A stretch of DNA of 64,000 bases from Adineta vaga (Eukaryota; Rotifera), in contig CP075493.1 of assembly GCA_021613535.1 (NCBI GenBank), forward strand, positions 11,594,001-11,658,000, written 5' to 3'. The position numbers were made by a program, and so were the translations under genes. Below the pieces are notes generated by a model. That model ran no database searches, was not told the origin of the DNA, and was given only the letters and a program-made list of their open reading frames with translations. This document shows positions 34,523 through 44,780 of the stretch, piece after piece. Position 1 is the stretch's first letter. Every line of letters starts with the position of its first letter.

Positions 34523-35220
34523 GGTGGTATTTATATAAGTGTGAATAACCTAAAAATGAAACAAAGTAAAATATATAAGAAGACAATTGTCACAAAATTT
34601 CATGAATCGTATTTTACTTGCGAATTCGTATGGTATTCTTGTGAAGTATTTCAAAAAAATCAAAATATTTATAGCTGAAATATCGAATAAATATACGTCA
34701 TAAAAGAAAACGGACACAATAATGAAAAGCTTTCATGTCAATATGTGTTGCAAAACAAAAGTGTCAGGTAATATGAAGATAAATATAGAAATCGATAGCA
34801 TCGCTTTTTAGTCTGTTTCGAATGCGTAATCGAATTTTGAGCTTATACTGCAAAATGATATCAATATCAAAAAATGGAGGGTGTAACCAGAATTTAAATA
34901 AAAAGAAAACGAATCTAAAGTTACCGATGGACGTGAGTAAAGCTAATATGACTTAAGATCGGACTGGTTTGCATACATACTGAAATTATTTTGTTTTTCA
35001 ATATAAAACTAATATTAAATCGTGTCTTGAAAATAAATAGATGTCAATAAGATTGAGAGTCAATATCGACGTTTTCTTCGTTGCATAGTTATACATACTC
35101 ATATTCATCTTTCACAAGAAAAGAAAGAAAGTAATCCATTCAATCCCTTTCTCATTCTAAAACGTCATGATAGTAACATTAAAAAAATAAGTAAAAGTTA
35201 TACTCCATACTTTTGATACA
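34523..35220. other. Intergenic, no feature seen
   Basis: AT-rich spacer; no remnant or repeat was recognised. Confidence 0.5.
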
Positions 35221-35776
35221 TTGACTATGAATCGATGGATTTTTCTTTCAATTTTTTTTCGTAATGAGTTTATACCAATTGCATTGATTTATCGTGGTCC
35301 TGCTGCATGTAAAGGTTGTTCGGAGTCTGTATTCAACCCGGTGGTGGTGGTGGTGACCTTGATCCAAGTTAGCCAATGTTCGTCAATATGCATCATCGAT
35401 TCGTAAATATGTCAAGAAGGGACGAAGATATCTTGGTATATGTCTTGGTGGTTATTTGATTGGAACTGAGCCAGGTTTCGATCTTCTTCCAAGTTCAGGA
35501 CAAACAGATCAATATATTACGTCAAAAGCTGCTGTTATAAAAGACAGAAATTGATACTGTAGTTCCATTTCTTTAGCGAGAAAAACTATGATCTACGGAA
35601 AGATTGCTGCTGCTGCTGCTGCAGTACACCACGTTGGCAACGGACGCGTAGATATGGTTGGACCTCATCCAGAAGCTGATGAAGAATAGTTTGCAATGTA
35701 TAAACTCAAGAATCCTGATGGAAAAATGAGTTTCGATTTTTTTTTCTATAATCTTGTCGATATGTTAATGAAATAA
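35221..35776 (+). pseudogene. Biotin-protein-ligase-N-like glutamine amidotransferase fold, broken
   Basis: Pieces of the BPL_N class I amidotransferase-like domain can be read: ALIYRGPAACKGCSESV, QPGGGGDLD, YVKKGRRYLGICLGGYLIGT (with the elbow Cys), and GRVDMVGPHPEADEE followed by an in-frame stop where the family has Trp, then KLKNPDGKMSF to a stop at 35776. The pieces lie in three frames, the stretch between the first two is missing, and a further shift lies near 35560. It is therefore non-coding now. Stand-alone BPL_N-like proteins are mostly microbial or fungal, so a transferred origin is plausible but untested. Confidence 0.7.
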
Positions 35777-36097
35777 TCGTACATGACGTATAGATACAAA
35801 TAAATCACGAATACTTTTTTCTCTTTTTTCAAATCGAATATATGAGAATGGTTCATTTGATCGTGCATTTCTTAATGAATGCTACTGTTTATATATACCG
35901 ATTTGCCTATGAGAGATTTCGACACTCAATATCCAGTTCCTGCACGCTTACAAAGAAGTGGTGATATCGTATTACACTCGCATTCTTATTTTTGTAAGAC
36001 AGTTTGACCAATATTTACTTGTTCTTTTTGTGATCGAGATTACTCAATAAGTATGTAGCTTCATCTTCAATCAGACTTTGAAATAGTTTCATTTCCT

Positions 36098-36440
36098 ATG
36101 AAATTAAATGGTTTTTCATTAGAATTTATGCTTAATAAATTGATTTGTCGTCTAGTTTCTTCATATGCAGGCAGATTTCAAGCAGAAACACAGATTAATA
36201 TACTAAATAATCGTTGGTTTCATGTTACATTAACCTATTCTTCAAAATATCAGTTATATATCAATAGAAGTCTTCATCCATTTGTCGCCGTTGAGAAAAC
36301 ATTGAATAGAAATAAATGATATACATATTCATTTTATTTGATTGATAATGGATATGTGTATTTTACTCAGTCAAGCGAAGGTAAATTTTCATCTGTAGCT
36401 AGATTTGTTGATATTCGAATCTAGTCATATGCTTTATCTC
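36098..36440 (+). pseudogene. LamG/concanavalin-like domain fragment
   Basis: Readable text includes FSLEFMLNKL, NNRWFHVTLTYSSKYQLYIN (the typical WhHVA..Y...-LYvNG strand pair of laminin-G/pentraxin folds), SSEGKFSSVARFVDIRI and a following SYALSLYEIHGII helix, with in-frame stops between them. No start, signal peptide or bounding splice sites were found. Interpreted as a decayed exon of a surface or secreted protein. Confidence 0.5.
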
Positions 36441-36775
36441 TCTATGAAATTCATGGTATTATTAATCGAAAAAAATGTATAGAACATCTGAATATGGGTA
36501 AATATTTAATCAATAAACGCATACGTAGATACTATATACTGACTTAGAAATAATCCGGTTGTATCTGAAAAAAAAATTCTATTCATACGTAAAAAATATA
36601 TAATCGGTTTGATTTCGATACTTCGATAAGCTTTTTAGCTAAAGGCTTTTCATTTTATAATTAATTACTATGTATACTATGAAAGGAGAAAAAAAGCCCT
36701 ATAAGTATCAATGAATAATCACAATGTTGTCTATAAAAGCCAGATACTAATATTGAAAGAAATATTGTCATCATC

Positions 36776-37074
36776 ATGTTTCCTGTCGTGATTCTTATCA
36801 TCTCTATGCTCACCATCAATCATGGTTATACAGCATTTTATGTATGTGATTGTTATTGTCCAAATAAACACACACTTATTGGACGAGCTACATCATTTTC
36901 ATGTTCTTCATCAGCTTGTTTAGTTGCATGTTTAGCTAAATATTCTGATTCTCGTGGATGTTCATCTGCAAAGACACTTTATGGGTAAACGCTAAAAGAA
37001 ATATAGAAAACAAAAACCCATGTATTTATAATTAAATTCATTTGTTTAGATCTTGTGGGAAAGGATTGGCATGA
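36776..37074 (+). CDS. Small secreted Cys-rich protein, 77 aa
   Basis: Two exons (36776-36984, 37050-37074; 65-bp intron). The signal peptide is MFPVVILIISMLTINHGYTA. The mature peptide has eight cysteines (FYVCDCYCPNKH, SFSCSSSACLVACLA, RGCSS, GSCGKG). The last Cys is contributed by the tiny second exon, which supports the splice. The pattern is not one I recognise; a disulfide-stabilised extracellular peptide is the safe description. Confidence 0.65.
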
Positions 37075-38026
37075 CAACATACTATAGTTTCATATTAATT
37101 TTAATCTTCAAAAAATTAAATCAACATATGTCTTTATTAATTTCGAATGAACTGTTTTTAGAAGTTGTGCTTTTCAAGGTTTTAAATTCACAATAAATAA
37201 AGATTGTTTCAAGCTGACATCTGTGTGGGAAAATTCCCAGTTCGATTTTTTATAAAAACTCGACATTGTGTACAATTGTTTTGATTGACAGCTGAAAACT
37301 TAATGAAATATTTATTTAGAAATAATTGCTTTCTTTTTTTTAAATAAATGATTTTTTCTTGCGTTTATATGTGATTACTGTTCTTCAATTTACTCATTTC
37401 TTTGCTTATACGACTTTTTACTGATCTTTTTAATATTTTTTCATATAAGTTGTAGATAGAACTTCAAAACTTGAGATTCCATTTTCAATCTTTTCGTGTA
37501 AAACTATCTGTCCAATTATTTGTGATTGTGAGCCTGTCTGCAAGGCTCTGGAGTGATGTTTATCAAAAAGAACAAGCAAACGAGAGAAAGAATGTTATCG
37601 AAGATAGCATTCTTTCTCGAAAAACAAAAGCGAAAGAGAAGCCTGGAACACTACATGAGTAGAAGAATAAAGAGGAATGTATCCAGACGTGATGTGATAG
37701 AGAGGAAGAGCGAAACAGTAGCGAGGACGCTCGTCATCGCTAACAGTGATTTCATGGAAAAAATCGTTAGGATCTGCTGTATGCACGTAAACAACATTGT
37801 CATTCTCACGATATCTGATAAGGATCGAAACGCGTCGTAGTTATCTCCATTTTTTATATTCAGTATAGCTGTATACTATCACATCGTATGAGAAAAGTGG
37901 GTAATTTATTTTCGTTTCGATAGTTTTTTCTATCTATATGAGAAGCGTCGACTGCAAAAGAAACATAATCTTTTGATTTTTTTTATAGTCGAACACATTT
38001 TCACAGAGCAATTAAAATTCTAACAA
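37075..38026. other. Intergenic with a possible coding remnant
   Basis: Mostly AT-rich. On the minus strand at 37595-37840 an open frame of higher GC reads like protein (NVVYVHTADPNDFFHEITVS, RPRYCFALPLYHITSGYIPL), but it has no start, no splice context and no recognised family. Possibly a fragment of a decayed gene. Confidence 0.3.
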
Positions 38027-39748
38027 ATGGAGACAAACGATGAAACTTCTAGAGAAATATCAAGTTATCCTTCACGAAAACGAAGAACATCTCGCGATTC
38101 GCATTCATCTCTTGATCGATTTGAAACTCGAGCTGGTACTATGGATGAAGATCTTCAATCAATGGAACATAATTCGCGCAATATCTTTCGACAGTTAGAG
38201 TCAAAGAACCGAGAACTTGAAGCGCATATACATAGCATCTATGCAGATTTAAAGGCAATGAAATATGAAAATCAAAATCTGAAAGTACAAGTTGAGAATC
38301 TTCAGCAACAATATGACCGATCAGCAACACAGAACGGACATAGTCATCGTTTTAAACAATATTCTCAAGGAAAACAATCTGAGAAATCAGAGCTCGAGAA
38401 GTTCGTGAAAGACTTTGAAGAACGGTGCGATTTGGTGGAATCAAACAATCAAGAACTTACGGAGAGACTTGATAGTTGTCAACAAACCTTTGAGAGCCAA
38501 CTGACTAATCTTCAAGAATGCATGAGCAACTTCAAAATCAATGATAAGAATATACAACACAATGAAACAATCCTCTATCCACAACCCGTAGAAGATGCTG
38601 AGCACAAAAGCCCACTCAAAGGAATTAAAACTTATTTATCGGATGATATGAGTACTTCAAAAGGTATAGAAATTTATTATCACAAAGACCCAAAAAACAT
38701 TAATGATACTTCGTTATATATATATTTCTTTGTTTTAGAGCAATGTCATGAAGGCAAGGATAGTTGTGCTTTGATCGAAGAGACCTTGTGTGCACCTTGC
38801 GAAAAACAGATCCAGTTATCAACAGATGAAATTCAATATGGATTGTTTGATGTCTGTGATAAACATAATCTTATTTTGATGAAAGAAAAAGATAAGTTAA
38901 AACTATTTGATCATCAAGGACAAATAGATGAACGTCCATGGGGTGCATTTGGAAATGCTAATTTTGCGACTTGTATTCATTGGTGTTCGTTTCTTGATTG
39001 TTTCTTAATTTTATATAGATTTGGATTACATAAATTATTGTTAAAATTGAATTTAAAGACGTCGCAAACGAAATTTGATGACATTACTCCAATTAAATCC
39101 ATTCGAGCTTATTCTTTAAAACATGATACAGCAAATCGATGTAATAATACGTATGATTTATTACGTTTCATTACAACATCTCCCAATTTACCTGGTTATT
39201 TATATCTAAATCGTGGTTACCGTCGAATTGAATTGGTCAATACTAATTCTTGGAAAATGAACCGAGGATGGTCTAAACAAGATTTGAATTATAGTGATCG
39301 CGATGAAATACGATTGATAACATGTAGCTATGATGGTTCTTATTTAGCAATGAATATTAAATGGAATGATTGTGAGCGATTTGTTGACTTGAGAAAACGT
39401 GATGGTCAACTAACTTCAATAAAAAGGATTCGTATGGAAAAGGATACATCGTCATTGCTTCTTAGAATACAAGTTCCATTTGATCAAGAGAAATGGTTAA
39501 TTGTCGATGAGAATAACAATCAATGCTACAAGGTATCAGCAGATCCGGACGATGAAAAAATCATTCCAATGCGAACAGATCATATTCAAGCAATTGAAAA
39601 TGTTCCTATTCATTTGCGCTTCGTTTGTAATAATAAATACCTGCTCGTTGGTTCAGTCGTCGGTAGTGACACTCAAAAACAAGGTGTGTTCAAATTTTAC
39701 AAATTACCAACTCTATCCGATAAACTTACCTTGAAGGAATGCACGTGA
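38027..39748 (+). CDS. Coiled-coil protein with propeller-like C-terminal half
   Basis: Two exons (38027-38663, 38739-39748) give 548 residues. The 75-bp intron is a multiple of three without a stop, so an unspliced reading is also open. The GT-AG sites (GTATAG...TTTTAG) and an in-phase GAG join favour splicing. Residues 40-180 form a long charged heptad-like coiled coil (SKNRELEAHIHSIYADLKAM, QNLKVQVENLQQQYD). The C-terminal ~340 residues have repeated strands (YGLFDVCDKHNLILMKEKDK, RLITCSYDGSYLAMNIKWND) like a divergent WD/NHL-type propeller. No signal peptide. The scaffold-like layout suggests protein binding; the family is not named. Confidence 0.75.
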   Translation: METNDETSREISSYPSRKRRTSRDSHSSLDRFETRAGTMDEDLQSMEHNSRNIFRQLESKNRELEAHIHSIYADLKAMKYENQNLKVQVENLQQQYDRSATQNGHSHRFKQYSQGKQSEKSELEKFVKDFEERCDLVESNNQELTERLDSCQQTFESQLTNLQECMSNFKINDKNIQHNETILYPQPVEDAEHKSPLKGIKTYLSDDMSTSKGIEIYYHKDPKNINDTSLYIYFFVLEQCHEGKDSCALIEETLCAPCEKQIQLSTDEIQYGLFDVCDKHNLILMKEKDKLKLFDHQGQIDERPWGAFGNANFATCIHWCSFLDCFLILYRFGLHKLLLKLNLKTSQTKFDDITPIKSIRAYSLKHDTANRCNNTYDLLRFITTSPNLPGYLYLNRGYRRIELVNTNSWKMNRGWSKQDLNYSDRDEIRLITCSYDGSYLAMNIKWNDCERFVDLRKRDGQLTSIKRIRMEKDTSSLLLRIQVPFDQEKWLIVDENNNQCYKVSADPDDEKIIPMRTDHIQAIENVPIHLRFVCNNKYLLVGSVVGSDTQKQGVFKFYKLPTLSDKLTLKECT

Positions 39749-40292
39749 AATTAATACACCATACTATTTTCTCATTCTTTGTTTTCAAATGTTCTCTATC
39801 CAATAATTTTACCTTATATTCAATAAATTATACGTGCCTTATATCAAAAATAACATGTACTCATAAGAAACGAACGTTTTCTTAATAAATATTTTGACAG
39901 TCGTGATAGCTAGAATCTGAATATAAAGATGTGCATGTGAGTATGTAAAATGAATAAAACATTGTTACTCAAACTCAAACTTTTACGGATACTTTCAACA
40001 TGCGTTTATATCAAACAGAATGTTCATGAACACTAAAATTAGAAAGAAACATAAGTGCATTTTTCATAAAGCAATATTTTTTAATATGCCACGACGCAAA
40101 TATCTCATATATTTGCATAAATTTTCATATTAAGAGCACTAAAAGAAAACTCCACTTGATTCTATTTATTCAAGCGATATATTATTGTTTATTGCAATAA
40201 TATATATATATATACAGTAGTCCTATACATTGATTTATTTAAACATATTATTCACTTTTAATCTCAAAACAGAATAGTGACAGCAAAAAAAT
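39749..40292. other. Intergenic with TA microsatellite
   Basis: AT-rich promoter side of the next gene, with a TA tract at about 40199-40214. Nothing else was seen. Confidence 0.5.
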
Positions 40293-40658
40293 ATGGCTCG
40301 ATCACTTATTATTATCATTGCTATTATAATATGTGTAAAAGATACGGCTGCCGTTTTGTGCGACAAAAATTATCTTTCCTGCAGTGGTCGTTGTTATGAT
40401 CCATCACGTAACACCTGTTCTAGTGGGGTTCTTTGCGACAAAAACTATCTTTCCTGTAGTGGTCGTTGCTATGATACATCACGTAATACCTGTTCTAGTG
40501 GGGTTCTCTGTGACAAAAACTATCTTTCCTGTAGTGGTCGTTGCTATGATACATCACGTAATACCTGTTCTAGTGGGGTTCTCTGTGACAAAAACTATCT
40601 TTCATGCGATGGTCGTTGCTATGATCCATCACGTAATACCTGTTCTGGCCGTAAATAA
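40293..40658 (+). CDS. Secreted protein of four tandem Cys repeats
   Basis: 121 residues, single exon. A signal peptide (MARSLIIIIAIIICVKDTAA) is followed by four 25-residue repeats with the pattern V-L-C-D-K-N-Y-L-S-C-x-G-R-C-Y-D-x-S-R-N-T-C and four cysteines each. The last repeat ends SGRK. Short CGxxCYDPxxxxC modules of this kind occur in secreted proteins of fungi and bdelloids, often beside carbohydrate-active domains; binding of a surface glycan is possible but not shown. A second frame is open across the repeats only because they are near-identical. Confidence 0.82.
   Translation: MARSLIIIIAIIICVKDTAAVLCDKNYLSCSGRCYDPSRNTCSSGVLCDKNYLSCSGRCYDTSRNTCSSGVLCDKNYLSCSGRCYDTSRNTCSSGVLCDKNYLSCDGRCYDPSRNTCSGRK
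40353..40652 (+). repeat. Four 75-bp coding tandem repeats
   Basis: Units start at 40353, 40428, 40503 and 40578. Units 2 and 3 differ at two positions in the stretch read by eye; units 1 and 4 share a Pro codon (CYDPS) where 2 and 3 have Thr. Near-identity at silent sites points to recent duplication or gene conversion. Confidence 0.85.
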
Positions 40659-41919
40659 GATTTTAGGTAACTGAAACTTGTACTACATGCTGTGTGACTT
40701 TAATAAAGACGGCTAATATCTATACACTTTGATTCTATTGATTTACCGAGAAGCAATACACTTTGATATGATAAAAATAGAGTTAATGGGATAAGAAAAT
40801 TTAATGTGTGTGTTACTTTCTTTACATGTATTAAAATGGAATAAATTCTAGTCTTTTTTCTAGAGTTGAAGGGCAGAATTTGAGTAGAATATAATTTAGA
40901 GAAAAAATTGACAATAATATTAGATGCCGATGAGAAAAGCTTTCTTTTATCATCTGATAAACGTTTCGATTGTGTTCTGATGATAACGAGGAAATGTTTA
41001 ATGAATTGGTGAATAACTTTGAATCTAAATTAATACATGAAGAGAATTAGTACCTACTTGCAAATAATAAATTTGTTCTGTAATTCATTTTAATACAGAA
41101 GATAATTCACCGACATAAAATGAAAATGTATTGCAATATTCATTATTTATTGTCGATCAATTCAAAACAAACTTCAATTGAAGAAAATACCAATAAATCA
41201 CTTCTTTTCATCGTTTGACATATAAACAAGTTTAATTTCGAATCTTTCAATGGTATACGTGCACCCATTGCAAATCACAAATGGTTCTTGTTATAGTTGT
41301 ATATTATAATTTCTAACGTACAGGATATGATTCAACACGAGAAAAATAAACAAAATATGAGTGGATTATTATAGATATATGTATGCAAAAGACAACATTT
41401 CAAAGTAGATATTGTTATACGTAACTACGTCATTTACTTAATCTTTCGGAAAATGATTTATAATATAAAGTATCTTCAAAGTATGTGAACGAATGTCAAA
41501 AAAATTTAAAATGATTAACAAAATATATGAATTGTTTTTCATTCGATATAAATCATATTCTTCATCAGCTCATTATTTTCGATCAGTAGATATAACTTCG
41601 ATATATTTTGTTTGAGTTGTTTTTTTTTAGGGTGGATGCCATCTTCAACACACACTTTCACCAACAGCTCGCATCGATATCCACTAGAAATAATAAGAGA
41701 TATATGATACTGAAAGAAAAATGTATAGTTGACTGTTGTGTCATGTCTCTATGTGCAACATCTTACAATATATATAAAAGGGGAAGATGTGAACGCGAAT
41801 GGGACGATTTTTTTTAGTGATGAAATATAAATCAGTTGATTTCATCATATTTCTTTGTATTGTGGCTAGAAGTATTTTCAAGACGTAAATTTAATCGCTT
41901 TTTCTACTATACTTTATCT
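40659..41919. other. Intergenic, 1.3 kb
   Basis: AT-rich. An open frame at 41608-41817 lacks supporting features and is not called. Confidence 0.5.
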
Positions 41920-42292
41920 CGTCAGATGTTATATTTTCAAGATCCGATATCGGTGCTAAACCATTCGAGGCATTCACTGTTTTAGACGATTTTGAAATGG
42001 TTAATGATCGTGCCATATTGGGCTCTCACATTAAATTCAGTAATCTTCGTGTTCCTGTAGAAAACATACTTTATAAACCAGGAACTGGTGCACAAGCCGT
42101 AGTAAGTTGTCGCTGATACTATGAAAGTTATTTGAATCGATAGTTATCGCATGGATTCTGGATTTGGACAATTAATAGGAAATGCTTTAGTATTGCCTAT
42201 TTTTGATGGAGGAAATATCGGTATTCAACGATGACAAGTACAGAAAATCTTCGAAAGTGAGCAATATAATCCACCTACATTACTTGATTCTG
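41920..42292 (+). pseudogene. Acyl-CoA dehydrogenase fragment
   Basis: The readable text ILGSHIKFSNLRVPVENILY followed by KPGTGAQAV matches the substrate/FAD-binding segment of acyl-CoA dehydrogenases. After a possible intron (GTAAGT...GATAG) comes the C-terminal segment NALVLPIFDGGNIGIQ, with an in-frame TGA where the family has Arg, then QVQKIFESEQYNPP. Most of the N-terminus and the middle of the C-terminal helical domain are absent. A non-functional remnant of a flavoenzyme gene; origin not determinable here. Confidence 0.65.
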
Positions 42293-43252
42293 TCATTCTG
42301 ATAAAATATCTTATGCTTTTTCAATAAACTTCATTTGTATATATCACTTTTGCCGATAGCACCGTACAAAGAGTCCTATTACTAAAGTATAAATTAGGAA
42401 CTATTTTTTAAAAACGTGTTTTTATAATCAAATAACTGACCTTATAAATGAACTTCATCTCGAATATTTATTTCCGGTACTATCGAAATTGTACATCAAT
42501 ACACTGAAAACTCAATGCTGGACTTCGTAATCATGATAATATAGAGCAGATCGAAAAACGTAACTTTTAGCTGTAATATTTTGCAAAGGTATTTTAGAAA
42601 TAGATAGACTAAGCTCTCCTGGAATAATTATTTTAAACAGATCCATCGACGCTGTTTTCACTACTATATTTTACTGTTTTTATAGAGAATTGACTCTGAA
42701 ACTACACTCTCAACACGTTTGTTGTAGATGGAATTTGATTTGAATCGACTAAGGTTTGCAGTTGTATTCAATACTTCATAAAATATAATCGTTGCTGGTC
42801 GTGTTGTACTAACAATAAGCATTCAAGAGGTGATAAAATGAGTATTTCAGTACAAAACTATTACTGACTTTTTTGTATTGTCATCAACCTCATAAGTTAA
42901 AAATTTATTACGAATGTTAACGACAAATAAACGAAGATTAACATCTCGATTGTATAATATTATAGTATTACCAGTGCAATGTCTTTTATCAAAATAACAA
43001 GGGTGAAGGATTATTAGATTGAAACGAGTAAGTGATAAAGAACAACATTGATCATTTGTTTCGATTCTCACGAAATAAATATTAGTCATTTTAATGATAG
43101 TGACTGAGTAAAATAAGAGTATCAAAATCATTGTATAATCATAGTGATAATGCAGATACTTTGAATAAAAATAAATTCACATCATCGAATACATAAATAC
43201 TAAAGCGAAGCAAAAAAGACGAATAATAAATACATTTGTTATCAGTAGAAAA
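42293..43252. other. Intergenic with weak minus-strand ORF
   Basis: A 94-codon minus-strand frame at 42847-43131 begins with a hydrophobic run (MILILLFYSVTIIKM) and has several Cys (NDQCCSLSL, HPCYFDKRHC). It could be a small secreted protein or a chance frame. I found no homologous pattern. The rest is AT-rich. Confidence 0.3.
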
Positions 43253-43774
43253 ATGCTTCGATTGACTGTTTTTCTTTCATTTATTATCGTTTCAAGTTTT
43301 ATTTTCAATTTGATCAATGCGGATGAAAAACTTGGTAACGAAGATATAATTACTTCTATTGAAAATAGTATTAAACAATTATTTTCATTGTGGATATTAC
43401 CTTGTTCCGAATGGTTAAATGTATTTACTACTGATGCTGTATGGTATCATCCAAAATTTCCTGATGGTTTACAATACAATCAATTGCAGAAATTTTGTGA
43501 ACTCAATCAAGCAACAAAACCAGCATTATTTCGTCAAGATGGTGAAATTCGATTAACAATTAGCGGTAATTCATCAACATCATCTTTATACCATGTCATG
43601 GTTCCATATGTATATGGACAAATTGAACAAGGAAATAACGATTCGTTATTTATTAATAGTGGTTATGAATATGTTCAATTAGTTACTGATCAAAATAATG
43701 TCATCCGTATTAATATGGTTGTGGAATTTTTCAATCGGGCATCATTACCATTCGTTTGGCCAGACAATAATTAA
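43253..43774 (+). CDS. Secreted NTF2/SnoaL-like protein
   Basis: A single-exon 173-residue protein. The signal peptide MLRLTVFLSFIIVSSFIFNL is followed by an alpha+beta cone-like domain. The stretch WLNVFTTDAVWYHPKFPDGL (after a helix) and the alternating strands up to RINMVVEFFN resemble nuclear-transport-factor-2/SnoaL-like folds, used by many small enzymes and binding proteins. Catalytic residues cannot be assigned. The fold call rests on pattern only. Confidence 0.62.
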   Translation: MLRLTVFLSFIIVSSFIFNLINADEKLGNEDIITSIENSIKQLFSLWILPCSEWLNVFTTDAVWYHPKFPDGLQYNQLQKFCELNQATKPALFRQDGEIRLTISGNSSTSSLYHVMVPYVYGQIEQGNNDSLFINSGYEYVQLVTDQNNVIRINMVVEFFNRASLPFVWPDNN

Positions 43775-43924
43775 GTTAGATCGTGTACTACTTGATTTCT
43801 TATTCACTTTGAAAAAAAATGATTTTATTTCATTTACAAAAACGTTTTCATTACATATAGATAGAATGAAAACAAGTATCGCAGGTATAATATAAAAGAA
43901 ATATAGAGAAACATAAAAAAGAAC

Positions 43925-44780
43925 TCAATTATTATCATTTTCATTCGATGAATGACGATTTTGATTATCGGAATCTTCTCGTGTTGATCCACTTGCAATC
44001 AAACTAAGTATAAAAATTAGAGTACTTAGTATAAGATGTGGAACTAATAACCATCGTGCTACTCTCTAAAAGATAGAAATAGTAGTTAGAAACAAAGAAT
44101 AACTTCATTTACTCCTTGTATACACCAACGATTGAATGTTTCGGTATCTGTTGTATAGTTTTTCAAATGACAATTGAAGGCTTCAAGTGTAAAATGACCA
44201 ATGTATTTGTTATTACTATCCGTCATACCATCGAAGAAAAAATCATTGCTATTATTGAATTGAACAAATGAAAATGCAATGGAAGCTGTATCGATACCGA
44301 TGCGAAGTAGACTTAGAACAGCAATAGTTGCATTGAAATAATCGAACACAAGTGTCTATCAAGAGTATTTCATCAAACATTCTTAAAAATTCAAAACAAA
44401 AAACTATATACCTTCGTGATAGATATGGGTGTACGTCTGATGATAAAGAATATGATAAGCAACGAGTCAAGAAGTCCTCCAAGGGCAGCAGCGAAGATAA
44501 TCCAATAACTACCAATATCTACTCTAGATGGTAGATATGCCAATGTTCTTTGAGATGTAACAGTACCATTGATCTGCCCATTTATATCATAAGTATTGTA
44601 AATATTGGTAAATGTTGCAGTATGTTGAGAAGCATCACCATTTACGTAAGCCAATGAATTACAGATAAATCCGAGAAGAATCACAGATAAAAGAAATAGT
44701 AAAATGGCTATTACTGAAATGGATAAACGAAGCAAGTTCATCGAGAAACTAAAAAGTATACAATGCAATATTTTCGACAT
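43925..44780 (-). CDS. Multipass (probably four-helix) membrane protein
   Basis: Three exons (44412-44780, 44113-44355, 43925-44065) join in phase. Helices: residues ~18-45 (LRLSISVIAILLFLLSVILL), ~95-115 (IGSYWIIFAAALGGLLDSLL), ~125-150 (FDYFNATIAVLSLLRIG), and a C-terminal helix (LLVPHLILSTLIFILSLIAS). A glycosylatable outer loop (YDINGQINGTV) and a second loop with two Cys follow the layout of tetraspan claudin/MARVEL-like proteins, but no signature proves a family. The charged C-terminal tail is SDNQNRHSSNENDNN. An alternative start is the Met of MNLLRLS. Confidence 0.65.

Noticed and set aside
40384-40674. Second frame through the Cys repeats
   Set aside because: Open because identical repeats carry no stop in that frame; no signal peptide or start.
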